In this document: positions 7,131 to 16,445 of the stretch, piece after piece | Layout: each line of letters opens with the position of its first letter | Numbering within the stretch: the first letter of the stretch is position 1 | Source of the DNA: Caldithrix abyssi DSM 13497 | Lineage (GTDB): Bacteria; Calditrichota; Calditrichia; Calditrichales; Calditrichaceae | NCBI RefSeq assembly: GCF_001886815.1 | Contig: NZ_CP018099.1 | Location: forward strand, 620,001-684,000 | Length of the DNA stretch: 64,000 nucleotides | Direction: 5' to 3' | Translations under genes and position numbers: made by a program | Notes under the pieces: generated by a model | The model's database searches: none | What the model was told of the DNA's origin: nothing | What the model saw: the letters and a program-made list of their open reading frames with translations, nothing else

Positions 7131-10100
7131 ATGGAAGAAATAAAAGAAATACAGATATTAATGATTGAAGACGACCCAGATGACGCCCTTATTATTAAAG
7201 ACCTTCTTTGTGAATCTAAAGACCCCGCTTTTGTGGTAGATCATGTGTACGATTTAAAAAACGGTCTGGAATTTTTACAAACCAATAATCCCGATATTAT
7301 TTTATTAGATTTAAACCTTCCTGACAGTAGCGGCCTGGATACCATAAGAGCATTAAGATCTTATACGCAGAACCTTCCTGTCATTGTAATTAGCGGTCAC
7401 AGCGACCAAATGCTGGCCATGGAAGCCGTAAAAATTGGTGCGCATGATTATCTGGTTAAAGGGATTATTTCGGCGCCGATTTTACGACGCGTTTTACTAT
7501 ATGGCTTAAATCGCCATAACCTGAGAAGAAGTCTTACCGAAAATATTGAGCAGTATGACATAATCATCGAAAACAATATTTTTGGGATTCTGATCATAGA
7601 CAATAGCGGTGTCATCCAGTTTAGCAATAAAAAGGCCGGAGAGTTGCTTGGAAAAGATCCCGAAGATTTAATTAAACAGGATTTCGGTATTCCGGTTGTT
7701 CAGAATAGAGCTTTTCATCTCCAGGCTGGCGATCGAATGATCGAACTACGTTCGCGGCCCATTGTCTGGCAAAAACAACAGGCTTACTTTGTTTCCATGT
7801 ATGATGTGACCGAACGCCTTAAAAGCGAACAAAGATATCAGGCCTTAAATCGCGTTTACCGCATGCTTTTAAAGGCCAATGAAGCTTTGTTTCAGATGCA
7901 TGATGAAAATTCCTTACTGAAAGAGATCTGTAAAATTGTGGTCGAAGAAGGGGGATATCATTTTGCCTGGGTGGGCTTTGCCGATAATGATCGTCATAAA
8001 ACGGTGCGTCCCGTGGCCTATTTTGGTCGTGAAGAACATTATATAAAAGGCATTAAAATATCCTGGGGCAAAAACAAATTTGGCCAGGGCCCAACCGGCC
8101 GCGCCATTCGCAGCGGCCAGGCGGTTACCGTGCAAAACTGGTCAAAGGACCCTATCGTAGCTCCCTGGCGAAAAAACGGTAAATGCTTCAACTTTAAGGC
8201 TTCCATTGCCCTGCCCTTAAAGAATGGCGACGAAACCTTTGGCGCGCTGAATATTTACAGCAAAGAACAAATCTCTTTTGAACCTCTGGAAACCGAGCTG
8301 TTATTAAAGCTGGCCGGAAATTTAAGCTATGGCATCCAGAATTTGCGTTTAAAAAAAGCAAAAGAGAAAAACGAACAAGCCCTGGCCGAAAGTTACACAC
8401 GATTCCGGAACCTGTTTAACAGCGTTCCGGTCGCGCTGTACATCTTTTCTATGGATGAAAAATTATTTGAAGCGAACTCTTTTTTTCTAAAAATGACTGG
8501 ATTTGAAAAGGTGGAAGATTTAAAGGCCTTTGCCTTTAAACACGGCGGCATGAGCGTCGAGGCCGATAAAGTTTTAAAAGTGTTAGAAACAGAAGATGCC
8601 ATCCATGAACTTGAGACCCAGTGGCGAACCAATAACGGTAATTTGATCTGGGTGAAAGAAAGTATTCGTGTGGTTCGGGATCATCAGGGCAAAATTTTAT
8701 ATTACGAAGGAATGGCCGAAGACATAACCGCCCGTAAAGCGGCAGAGCAGGCCCTGAAAGCCAGCGAACAAAAATATCGGCGGATTGTCGATCTGGCGCA
8801 GGAAGGAATATGGATGTTAGATGCGCGCGCCAGAACAACCTTTGTCAATCAAAAGATGGCCGACATGTTAGGCTATGAAGCGCAGGAGATGATAGGCAGA
8901 AATTATTTTGATTTTATAGTTAAAGACAATAAAAAAGAGGCCGTCGCTCAATGGCACAAACAACTGCAGGGCAAAAACATTCAACATGAATTGTGTTTTC
9001 TGAAAAAAGACGGAACGAAAATGTGGGGGCTGGTTTCTTCAAGGCCGATTCTGGAGGAGGATTTTCAGGGCGCGCTGAAAATGGTGGTGGATATCACCGA
9101 AAAAAAATTAATCAATCAACAATTAGAAGAAACCAATCGTCAGTTGATGAGCCTGTTAGAATCCAGCTCGGCGGTTATTTATTCGGCCAGGTGGCACAAT
9201 GGCATGGTGGCGCCGCTGCAGATTACGGCAAACCTTAAAAACATTTTTGGCTATGAACCGCAAGAGTTGATCAATAATCCGGATTTGTGGATTAACAACA
9301 TCCATCCCGAAGATAAAGAACAGGTGATCCAGGCCATTACTAGGATTAACCAGCCCGGAAAGTACAGCTTTGAATACCGTGTTAAAGACCGCGCCGGCAA
9401 TTATCTGTGGGTTTATGACGAAATGCGCATTCCGGCGGACTGGCGGGAAGGAACGTTCACCATCCATGGCTTATGGATCGACATCACAGAAAAGAAAAAA
9501 CTGGAAGGGCAGTTTTTACGAGCCCAGCGCATGGAAAGCCTGGGGGCGCTGGCCGGCGGTATTGCCCACGATTTAAACAATATTTTAACGCCCATTTTGC
9601 TGGCCACAGAAGTGCTGCGCATGCGCGACAAAAAACCGGCCAATGAAAAGGTAATGCACATGATTGAAAGCAGCGCGCAGCGCGGAAAAGAACTTATTCA
9701 ACAAATACTGTCGTTTGCCCGGGGCGTAGAAGGAGAGCACAAGCCGGTGCAGGTGCGGCATATTATTGCCGAAGTCGGGCGGATTATAAAAGAAACCTTT
9801 CCCAAATCGATTAATTTTAAAATGTCGGTTGCCAAAGATTTATGGCCGGTGCTGGCCGATGCCACCCAAATCAATCAGGTGCTCATGAACCTGTGCGTCA
9901 ATGCGCGCGACGCCATGCCCGAAGGCGGAAAACTGGAGATCAGGGCAGAAAACGTCGTTTTCGATGAACATTATTCTTTAATGCACCAAACCGCCCAGCC
10001 GGGAGATTATATTAAAATCAGCGTAATCGATAGCGGGCAGGGTATCCCGGAAAAGTTAATCAATAAAATATTTGATCCCTTTTTTAGCACCAAAGAGGTC

Positions 10101-10667
10101 GGCAAAGGCACGGGGCTCGGTCTTTCAACCGTGCACACCATTATCCAGCAGCACAACGGTTTTATCAACGTTTATTCGGAACCGGGAAACGGTACGACCT
10201 TTAATGTTTATTTGCCCGCCAATAAATCCGCCGAAGTGGAAGAATCCCGGGAAATTGCAGAAGATCTGAAGGGCGAAGGCCAGACCATCCTGGTTATTGA
10301 CGACGAGGCGGCCATACGCGAAATTATTTCGAATACGTTAAAAGATAACGGCTACCGGGTATTAACCGCCAGCGACGGCGCACAGGGCGTGGCCATTTTT
10401 GCCCAACAAAAAAATAAAACTGACCTGGTGCTGACCGATATTTCCATGCCTTATATGGACGGCCATTCGGCCATTCGTTCCATATTAAAAATTAATCCCG
10501 ATGTCGATATTATCGCCATGAGCGGACTGGAACACGATGTTAAGGTTGACATAAACAGGCCAATTAAAATGTTAAACAAACCGTTTACATCACAAAAATT
10601 GTTGAAAACCATGAAAGAGGTTCTTGCCGTTTCCACTAAAACAAAGGAAAAACAAACGGCAAATTGA
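7131..10667 (+). CDS. Hybrid sensor histidine kinase, REC-PAS-GAF-PAS3-HK-REC
   Basis: A 1178-residue soluble kinase with no membrane segment. Domains in order: receiver (about 7-115; phospho-Asp60 in LLDLNLPD, Lys110), PAS (about 140-215), GAF (about 250-395), three PAS domains (about 415-535, 545-660, 670-790; Y-EGMAEDIT and Y-WIDITEKKK ends), HisKA with His813 in GGIAHDLNN, HATPase (about 905-1035; NARDAMPEGG N-box, DSGQGIPE and GTGLGLST G-boxes), and a C-terminal receiver with Asp1103 in VLTDISMPYMDG. A receiver at both ends makes it a phosphorelay hub; signals are probably cytoplasmic. It shares its layout with the next gene. Confidence 0.93.
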   Translation: MEEIKEIQILMIEDDPDDALIIKDLLCESKDPAFVVDHVYDLKNGLEFLQTNNPDIILLDLNLPDSSGLDTIRALRSYTQNLPVIVISGHSDQMLAMEAVKIGAHDYLVKGIISAPILRRVLLYGLNRHNLRRSLTENIEQYDIIIENNIFGILIIDNSGVIQFSNKKAGELLGKDPEDLIKQDFGIPVVQNRAFHLQAGDRMIELRSRPIVWQKQQAYFVSMYDVTERLKSEQRYQALNRVYRMLLKANEALFQMHDENSLLKEICKIVVEEGGYHFAWVGFADNDRHKTVRPVAYFGREEHYIKGIKISWGKNKFGQGPTGRAIRSGQAVTVQNWSKDPIVAPWRKNGKCFNFKASIALPLKNGDETFGALNIYSKEQISFEPLETELLLKLAGNLSYGIQNLRLKKAKEKNEQALAESYTRFRNLFNSVPVALYIFSMDEKLFEANSFFLKMTGFEKVEDLKAFAFKHGGMSVEADKVLKVLETEDAIHELETQWRTNNGNLIWVKESIRVVRDHQGKILYYEGMAEDITARKAAEQALKASEQKYRRIVDLAQEGIWMLDARARTTFVNQKMADMLGYEAQEMIGRNYFDFIVKDNKKEAVAQWHKQLQGKNIQHELCFLKKDGTKMWGLVSSRPILEEDFQGALKMVVDITEKKLINQQLEETNRQLMSLLESSSAVIYSARWHNGMVAPLQITANLKNIFGYEPQELINNPDLWINNIHPEDKEQVIQAITRINQPGKYSFEYRVKDRAGNYLWVYDEMRIPADWREGTFTIHGLWIDITEKKKLEGQFLRAQRMESLGALAGGIAHDLNNILTPILLATEVLRMRDKKPANEKVMHMIESSAQRGKELIQQILSFARGVEGEHKPVQVRHIIAEVGRIIKETFPKSINFKMSVAKDLWPVLADATQINQVLMNLCVNARDAMPEGGKLEIRAENVVFDEHYSLMHQTAQPGDYIKISVIDSGQGIPEKLINKIFDPFFSTKEVGKGTGLGLSTVHTIIQQHNGFINVYSEPGNGTTFNVYLPANKSAEVEESREIAEDLKGEGQTILVIDDEAAIREIISNTLKDNGYRVLTASDGAQGVAIFAQQKNKTDLVLTDISMPYMDGHSAIRSILKINPDVDIIAMSGLEHDVKVDINRPIKMLNKPFTSQKLLKTMKEVLAVSTKTKEKQTAN

Positions 10668-10995
10668 ATTTGAAAAAAATTATCTGATGATCACACAGGA
10701 AAATCGGTTGAAGCGCCCGGCCTGCTTAATCGCTCTAAATTACGGTTTTTTCTTACTGCTTTTTCGACTTCCCTCTAATTTTAATTGACTTGACCGATGG
10801 GCGAAACCGTAAAACGTAAATGATCAATGCAAAAAACAAAGGGAAAAATATAAGGCTGCCGAAAATTATTTGACGCGGATAAATGCCAAAACATGATAAA
10901 AGGTTGCTTGTGCAAACGCCACATGTTAAAAATACTTTGTCGAAGGCGCCATGAAGCAGCTTTGCTCATCAAAATCATTAACTATGGGAGAAATT

Positions 10996-13900
10996 ATGGC
11001 CCCCAAAACAATAAGGGTATTAATGATCGAAGACGATCGGGAAGATATCCTGTTTATGAAGGATATTTTACAAAATACCCGCAAGAATTTTAAATTATCC
11101 ACCTGCACCAGTTTAAAAGACGCTAAAAAGGCGCTTTCGAAGCATAAGTTCGACGTTATTCTGGTGGATCTGAATTTGCCCGATAGTCAGGGCTTTGACA
11201 CGATCCAGGCCTTACAGGAAATCGCTTATGATATTCCCAAAATTGCCATCAGCGTTCTGGATGATCCGGAATTAACCGCAAAAATTTTAAAGGTTGGGGC
11301 GCAGGATTATTTGCCAAAGCAGTTGCTTCCCGCCAATTTTATTGAACGCATTATTGTTCACGCTCTTGAGCGTCACAATCTCTACAAAACAATTGAAATG
11401 AGCGAAAAGTTGACCAACAAAATTCTGGAGGAGATTTCCGACGGAGTTTTGCTGATCAACGAAAAAAACGAAATCCTCTTTCAGAATAAAGCCGCGGAAA
11501 ACCTCTTAAATAAAGGTTTGTTAATGTCGAATGGCTGGAGTTTCGAAATGGCCGGGGATAAAACGGAAATTAAAGAACTCGTTTTGAATGACCCTGCCGG
11601 CGCGCCTTTTTATGTGCAGGTTCGTAAAACTTCATTGCAATGGCGCGGCAGCCCCGCTTTCTTATATACCATTGCTGATTTGACCGACAGAAAATTATTC
11701 GAAGAGGAGTTAAAGCGCAAAGAATCGATTCTCAAGGTAATCAGCCAAAGCGCCAGGCAGTTGTTGCGCTCCAGAAGCTGGGACAAGTACATCGATTTAA
11801 TTTTACGACAACTGGGCAATGTGGCGCGTGTTGACCGGGTTTGCTTATTCCAGAATTATCGGGACGAAAAAGGGCGCTTATACGCCAGACAGAAAAACAA
11901 GTGGATTGCTCCGGAGAAAGAAGCTCAATTGCAGAATCAGAATTTACAGAATATTCCATTAAAAGAGGCGGGGCTGGAGCGATGGATTGAAGAGTTGAGC
12001 AAAGGCCGTCTTATTTACGGAGATATTGAAAATTTCCCTGTTTCTGAAAAAAAGATGCTGCAAGAGCTGGAGATTGAGTCCATGCTGGTTGCGCCCATTT
12101 TTGTGGCCGACCAGTGGTGGGGATTTTTATGTTTTGATTCCTGTCATGAAACGCGAAACTGGTCTTATAGCGAGCGGGAAGCGTTATTGTTGGCCGCCGA
12201 TATTCTGGGCGCCGCCGTTCAAAGGGAACGCAACGAAAAGAAGATGCTGGAAAATGCCAGTAAATTTCAGCGTTTTATCGATGTGGCAACTTTTGGCATT
12301 TTGCTCATCAAAAAGGAACGCATCATCTTTGCCAATTCTACCATGGTAAACATAATGAAGATGACTTCTGAAGCAGAAATGGTGGGCAAAACCATAAAAG
12401 AAGTTGTCCATCCGGACGACTTGCCCGAAGTAGAAAAAAATATTGAAAAATTGTATAAAACGGCCAACCAATCCCACGAATTCGAATTTAGAATGATTCG
12501 CCCGAATAATACAGTAGCCATCGTCGAAGGCCTGGCCTCTTTTATCGAAGAAGAGAAAGACACCTTCCTTATTTTTATCAAAGATATCAGCGACCGCAAA
12601 AAGACTGAACAGGAGTTAAAAAAGACCTATAAAATCTTAAATCGATTGTTAGAGGCCAATACAACGGTTCTTTTTAGCGGGCCATTAACCGAGCGTTTTT
12701 CTCCAAATCATATCAGTCAGAACATTAAGGGATTAATGGGATTTGAGGCGCAGGAGATCATCGAAAATCCGCAAATTTACTTTGACGGTTTGCATCCGGA
12801 AGACAGGGCCAAGGTTTTAAAGGCCATGGAACAATTTAAAAAGACAGGTCGCATTTCACTGGAATATCGCTTCAAACACAAAAACGGTCATTTTATCTGG
12901 ATTTATGATGAACGAGCGGTGGTAAAAGAAGAAAATACCGAACCAGAAATGAACGGTTTTTGGCTGGACATCAGTTTAAAGAAAAAATACGAACAACAAT
13001 ATACGCGCGCCCAGCGTCTGGAAAGCCTGGGAACGCTGGCCGGCGGCATCGCCCATGATTTAAACAATGTGTTGACGCCCATTTTGATGGGCACGGAGCT
13101 GCTCAAACACATGGTTAAAGATGAAAGAGCCATTAAATCGTTAGAGTTAATGGAAACCAGCGCGCAACGCGGCGCCTCTTTAATCAAACAGGTACTGGCC
13201 TTTGCCCGCGGCACCGAAGGAGAACGCACGGTTGTTCAGGTTCGTTACCTCATATCGGAAGCCGTGAAAATGGTGGAGCAAACCTTTCCCAAACACATCC
13301 AATTGAGCATCGACGTGGCCGACGATTTATGGCCAATTATGGCCGACGCTTCACAAATACACCAGGTGTTGATGAATATGCTGGTGAATGCCCGCGACGC
13401 CATGCCCAATGGAGGCTCTTTACAAATTACCGCCGAAAACTTAATGCTCGATGAACAATACGCCCTCTCTCTGGGAAATGCGCCCAAAGGGCCTTATGTG
13501 ATGATTACCATCAGCGATACAGGCACGGGCATTGCCGCGGATATGATTGATAAAATTTTTGATCCGTTTTTTACCACTAAAGAGATCGGCAAAGGTACGG
13601 GCATGGGGCTGGCCACGGCCCATCGCATTATTGATGAGCACGGCGGATTCATTAACGTTTACAGCGAAGCAAATAAAGGCACCTCCTTTAAAATCTATTT
13701 GCCCGCCCATAAAAGAGCCAGAGAAGAAACGCCCGTTAAAGAAGATGATGTTCCCATGGGCGAGGGACAGTGTATTTTGCTGATCGAAGACGAAGTTTCT
13801 GTGCGGGAGATTACGAAAAAAACGCTGGAAACCAACGGCTACGCCGTGTTTACCGCAGCGGACGGTCCGGAAGGCATCGCTGTTTTTGCCGATAATTTAG

Positions 13901-14124
13901 ATACCATCAATCTGATTATCACAGATATGTCCATGCCCTTAATGGATGGGCCGTCTGTTGTGCGCGCCTTAAAAAGAATCAGCGAAACCATTAAAATAAT
14001 TGCCATTAGCGGTCGCGACGATGAAGTTAGCAGCCTGAAACTGATCAACGTGCCTTTTATCCAGAAACCGTTCACAGCATCTACTTTATTAAAAGAGGTG
14101 CATCAGGCTTTAACAGAAAAATGA
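10996..14124 (+). CDS. Hybrid sensor histidine kinase, REC-PAS-GAF-PAS2-HK-REC
   Basis: A kinase of 1042 residues from ATG 10996, which has GGGAGAA just upstream; an ATG at 10951 would add 15 residues. Order: receiver (VDLNLPDSQG phospho-site), PAS, GAF (about 255-405), two PAS domains, HisKA with the phospho-His in GGIAHDLNNVLTPI (about residue 687), HATPase (NARDAMPNGG, DTGTGIA, GTGMGLAT), and a C-terminal receiver with LIITDMSMPLMDG. The H-box neighbourhood and both receivers are near copies of those in the preceding kinase, so the two genes look like a tandem duplication that lost or gained one PAS unit. No membrane segments. Confidence 0.92.
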   Translation: MAPKTIRVLMIEDDREDILFMKDILQNTRKNFKLSTCTSLKDAKKALSKHKFDVILVDLNLPDSQGFDTIQALQEIAYDIPKIAISVLDDPELTAKILKVGAQDYLPKQLLPANFIERIIVHALERHNLYKTIEMSEKLTNKILEEISDGVLLINEKNEILFQNKAAENLLNKGLLMSNGWSFEMAGDKTEIKELVLNDPAGAPFYVQVRKTSLQWRGSPAFLYTIADLTDRKLFEEELKRKESILKVISQSARQLLRSRSWDKYIDLILRQLGNVARVDRVCLFQNYRDEKGRLYARQKNKWIAPEKEAQLQNQNLQNIPLKEAGLERWIEELSKGRLIYGDIENFPVSEKKMLQELEIESMLVAPIFVADQWWGFLCFDSCHETRNWSYSEREALLLAADILGAAVQRERNEKKMLENASKFQRFIDVATFGILLIKKERIIFANSTMVNIMKMTSEAEMVGKTIKEVVHPDDLPEVEKNIEKLYKTANQSHEFEFRMIRPNNTVAIVEGLASFIEEEKDTFLIFIKDISDRKKTEQELKKTYKILNRLLEANTTVLFSGPLTERFSPNHISQNIKGLMGFEAQEIIENPQIYFDGLHPEDRAKVLKAMEQFKKTGRISLEYRFKHKNGHFIWIYDERAVVKEENTEPEMNGFWLDISLKKKYEQQYTRAQRLESLGTLAGGIAHDLNNVLTPILMGTELLKHMVKDERAIKSLELMETSAQRGASLIKQVLAFARGTEGERTVVQVRYLISEAVKMVEQTFPKHIQLSIDVADDLWPIMADASQIHQVLMNMLVNARDAMPNGGSLQITAENLMLDEQYALSLGNAPKGPYVMITISDTGTGIAADMIDKIFDPFFTTKEIGKGTGMGLATAHRIIDEHGGFINVYSEANKGTSFKIYLPAHKRAREETPVKEDDVPMGEGQCILLIEDEVSVREITKKTLETNGYAVFTAADGPEGIAVFADNLDTINLIITDMSMPLMDGPSVVRALKRISETIKIIAISGRDDEVSSLKLINVPFIQKPFTASTLLKEVHQALTEK

Positions 14125-14289
14125 TATGCAAACAGGGGCAAAATAATAATGAAAGGATTTATGGGCATCAGGCCAGAGCGGCCACGAAAGGAACAAACAA
14201 AAAATGCAACCGTTGGTTAAAAAAAGTTGAACTTTATGAAAGAAGTCTTTTAAATATAGCTAAAGATGCGTGTTTTAGCCGGAGTAGTT

Positions 14290-15855
14290 ATGATGATAAA
14301 CGAAAACACATCTTTATCGGAGATCGATGTGATTAAAAATGAAGAGCAATTATTAACGTTTATACCCAAAAGCGTGCTCGGCTCGTTGTTTAAGAATTTT
14401 TCCATAACCTTTTATATGCTTAAACCCGATAAGCAATATGGCTATCGCTTCCTCTATATGGGAAAGAGCGTCGAACGCCTGTTGGGTTTTAAACCCATGG
14501 ATTTTGTCTCCGACGCCGGTTTGTGGCTAAGGCTCATTCATGATCATGATCGCCCCTTTCTGTTAAAAAACGGCCGGCGCCATCTCGAACACAAATATCA
14601 AAAATTGACCTATCGAATGAAGAATTGCGAGAGTAAATACCGCTGGCTACGGGATGAATTGCATCCCGTTTTCAAAGACGGAAAACTGGATTATTTTGTG
14701 GGGTTATGGGTCGATGTTAGCGATGAAAAATCATTTGAAGAGCTCTCCAAAGAAAACATGACGCGCTTTCAAACGTTAATTGCCGCCAGCGGGCAGATCA
14801 TCTGGAGTACGGATGCCAGCGGGCGGGTTGTGGAAGATGTTCCCGGCTGGCGCGCCTTTACCGGGCAAAGCCTGGAGCAGGTAAAGGGCGAAGGATGGCT
14901 TTCGAGCATCCATCCAGAGGACCTTTCGAACGTACAGAAGGCATGGAACCATGCGCTGGCTACAAAAACAGATTTTAAAGGAGAGTTCAGAATTCGCCGT
15001 CACGACGGGGTTTACAGATGGTTCATCGTGCGTGCGGTGCCGGTACGCAATGAGGAAGTAGACGTACACGGCTGGATTGGCGCCTGCGCCGACATCACGG
15101 AACAGGTAGAACGCGAAGAACTGCTGGAAAACTATGCCGCGCGTCTGGAGCAAAGCAATCGCGATTTGCAGGAATTTGCCTACATCGCCTCGCACGATCT
15201 GCAGGAGCCGGCGCGTAAAATTCTGGCCTTTGGCGACCGGCTTTTTGCAAAATATAAAAACCGGCTCGATGAACAGGGCGTAGATTATCTGAAACGCATG
15301 ATGAACGCCAGCAAACGAATGCAAAACCTGATCAACAGTTTACTTACCCTTTCGCGCGTGGAAACCAGAGGTAAACCGTTTGAGCGGATTGATCTAAGCA
15401 GGGTTGTGGACGAGGTGATCTCAGATCTTGAATTAAACATAAAGCAGGTAGAAGGACAGATTAATACAGAAAAACTGCCGGCCATAGAAGCCGATGAAAC
15501 ACAAATTTACCAGCTCTTTGAAAATTTAATCAGAAATGCGTTAAAATTTCACCGGAAAGATGTTAACCCCCGGATCAAAGTGTATTGGTCTAAGAAAAGA
15601 TCCAATAACCATCGCGTGACGATCGTTGTGGAAGACAACGGAATCGGGATTGAAACTCAGTACGCCGACCGCATCTTCAAACCTTTTCAGAGGCTGCACG
15701 CCCGCGATGAATATGAAGGCTCGGGCATGGGCCTGGCCATTTGCCGACGAATCGTCGAACGTCACCACGGTAAAATCTATTTTGAAAGCGAATTAAATAA
15801 AGGAACAAAATTTTTTGTAGAATTGCCAGTAAAACAAAAAAAGGAGAAAATTTGA
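14290..15855 (+). CDS. PAS-PAS sensor histidine kinase, phytochrome-kinase type
   Basis: About 521 residues from ATG 14290, which has GGAG five bases upstream; an in-frame ATG at 14266 is less well placed. Two PAS domains (about 35-150 and 160-275, each closing with a W-D-(V/I) stretch) precede a HisKA with the phospho-His in IASHDLQEPARK (about residue 302) and an HATPase (N-box NALKFH, G-boxes DNGIGIE and GSGMGLAI). The ASHDLQEP H-box is that of kinases paired with Rcp1-type regulators. The next gene, one base away, encodes exactly such a regulator, so they form a two-gene module. Confidence 0.9.
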   Translation: MMINENTSLSEIDVIKNEEQLLTFIPKSVLGSLFKNFSITFYMLKPDKQYGYRFLYMGKSVERLLGFKPMDFVSDAGLWLRLIHDHDRPFLLKNGRRHLEHKYQKLTYRMKNCESKYRWLRDELHPVFKDGKLDYFVGLWVDVSDEKSFEELSKENMTRFQTLIAASGQIIWSTDASGRVVEDVPGWRAFTGQSLEQVKGEGWLSSIHPEDLSNVQKAWNHALATKTDFKGEFRIRRHDGVYRWFIVRAVPVRNEEVDVHGWIGACADITEQVEREELLENYAARLEQSNRDLQEFAYIASHDLQEPARKILAFGDRLFAKYKNRLDEQGVDYLKRMMNASKRMQNLINSLLTLSRVETRGKPFERIDLSRVVDEVISDLELNIKQVEGQINTEKLPAIEADETQIYQLFENLIRNALKFHRKDVNPRIKVYWSKKRSNNHRVTIVVEDNGIGIETQYADRIFKPFQRLHARDEYEGSGMGLAICRRIVERHHGKIYFESELNKGTKFFVELPVKQKKEKI

Positions 15856-15856
15856 A

Positions 15857-16312
15857 ATGAACAGATGGGGCAGGCCCATTACCATTCTCATGGCAGAAGA
15901 CGATAAAGACGACCAGCTGCTGGTGCGTGATTCTTTTGACGAATGCCACCTGGTAAATGAGCTCCTGTTTGTTGAAGATGGGCAACAACTGATTGACTAC
16001 TTAAAACGTCGCCCGCCGTATAACGACGAAGAAAAAGCGCCTTTTCCGGATATTATTTTGCTGGATTTAAACATGCCCCGCAAAGACGGGCGCGAAGCGC
16101 TGGAAGAGATTAAACGCGATCCAGAATTAAAACATATTCCAGTAATCGTTTTAACCACTTCAAAAGCCGAAGAAGATATTTTACGCAGCTATAAGTTGGG
16201 CGTGGCCGGCTTTATCAGCAAACCCGTTACTTTTAACGGTCTGGTGCAGGTGGTCCGAACGCTGACCGATTACTGGTTTCAAATTGTCAAATTGCCGCCC
16301 AAATTGGTTTAA
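15857..16312 (+). CDS. Rcp1-like single-domain response regulator
   Basis: A 151-residue receiver with no output domain. Acidic pocket AEDDKDD (13-19), phospho-Asp70 in ILLDLNMPRKDG, Thr100/Thr101 and Lys122 in FISKPV. The R-K-D-G loop and the insertion with PPYNDEEKAPFPD are typical of the Rcp1 family that partners phytochrome-type and PAS kinases. One base separates its ATG from the kinase stop, so the pair is co-translated. It is the only free receiver in the island and could also take phosphate from the two hybrid kinases. Confidence 0.92.
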   Translation: MNRWGRPITILMAEDDKDDQLLVRDSFDECHLVNELLFVEDGQQLIDYLKRRPPYNDEEKAPFPDIILLDLNMPRKDGREALEEIKRDPELKHIPVIVLTTSKAEEDILRSYKLGVAGFISKPVTFNGLVQVVRTLTDYWFQIVKLPPKLV

Positions 16313-16445
16313 TCATAAATAATGCAGAGAAGCGGGCGGGCATGGGTAGTCTCAGGCGCCCCGTCCTGATTTATCGATCGCTAAAAAATTGAATTGCATT
16401 TAATTGCATTCTAAATTGCGATTTTGCAGTTACAAAAGGATAACC

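Noticed and set aside
14776-15324. 182-residue minus-strand frame inside the PAS-PAS kinase
   Set aside because: Antisense shadow of the kinase domain; no ribosome site or known motif.
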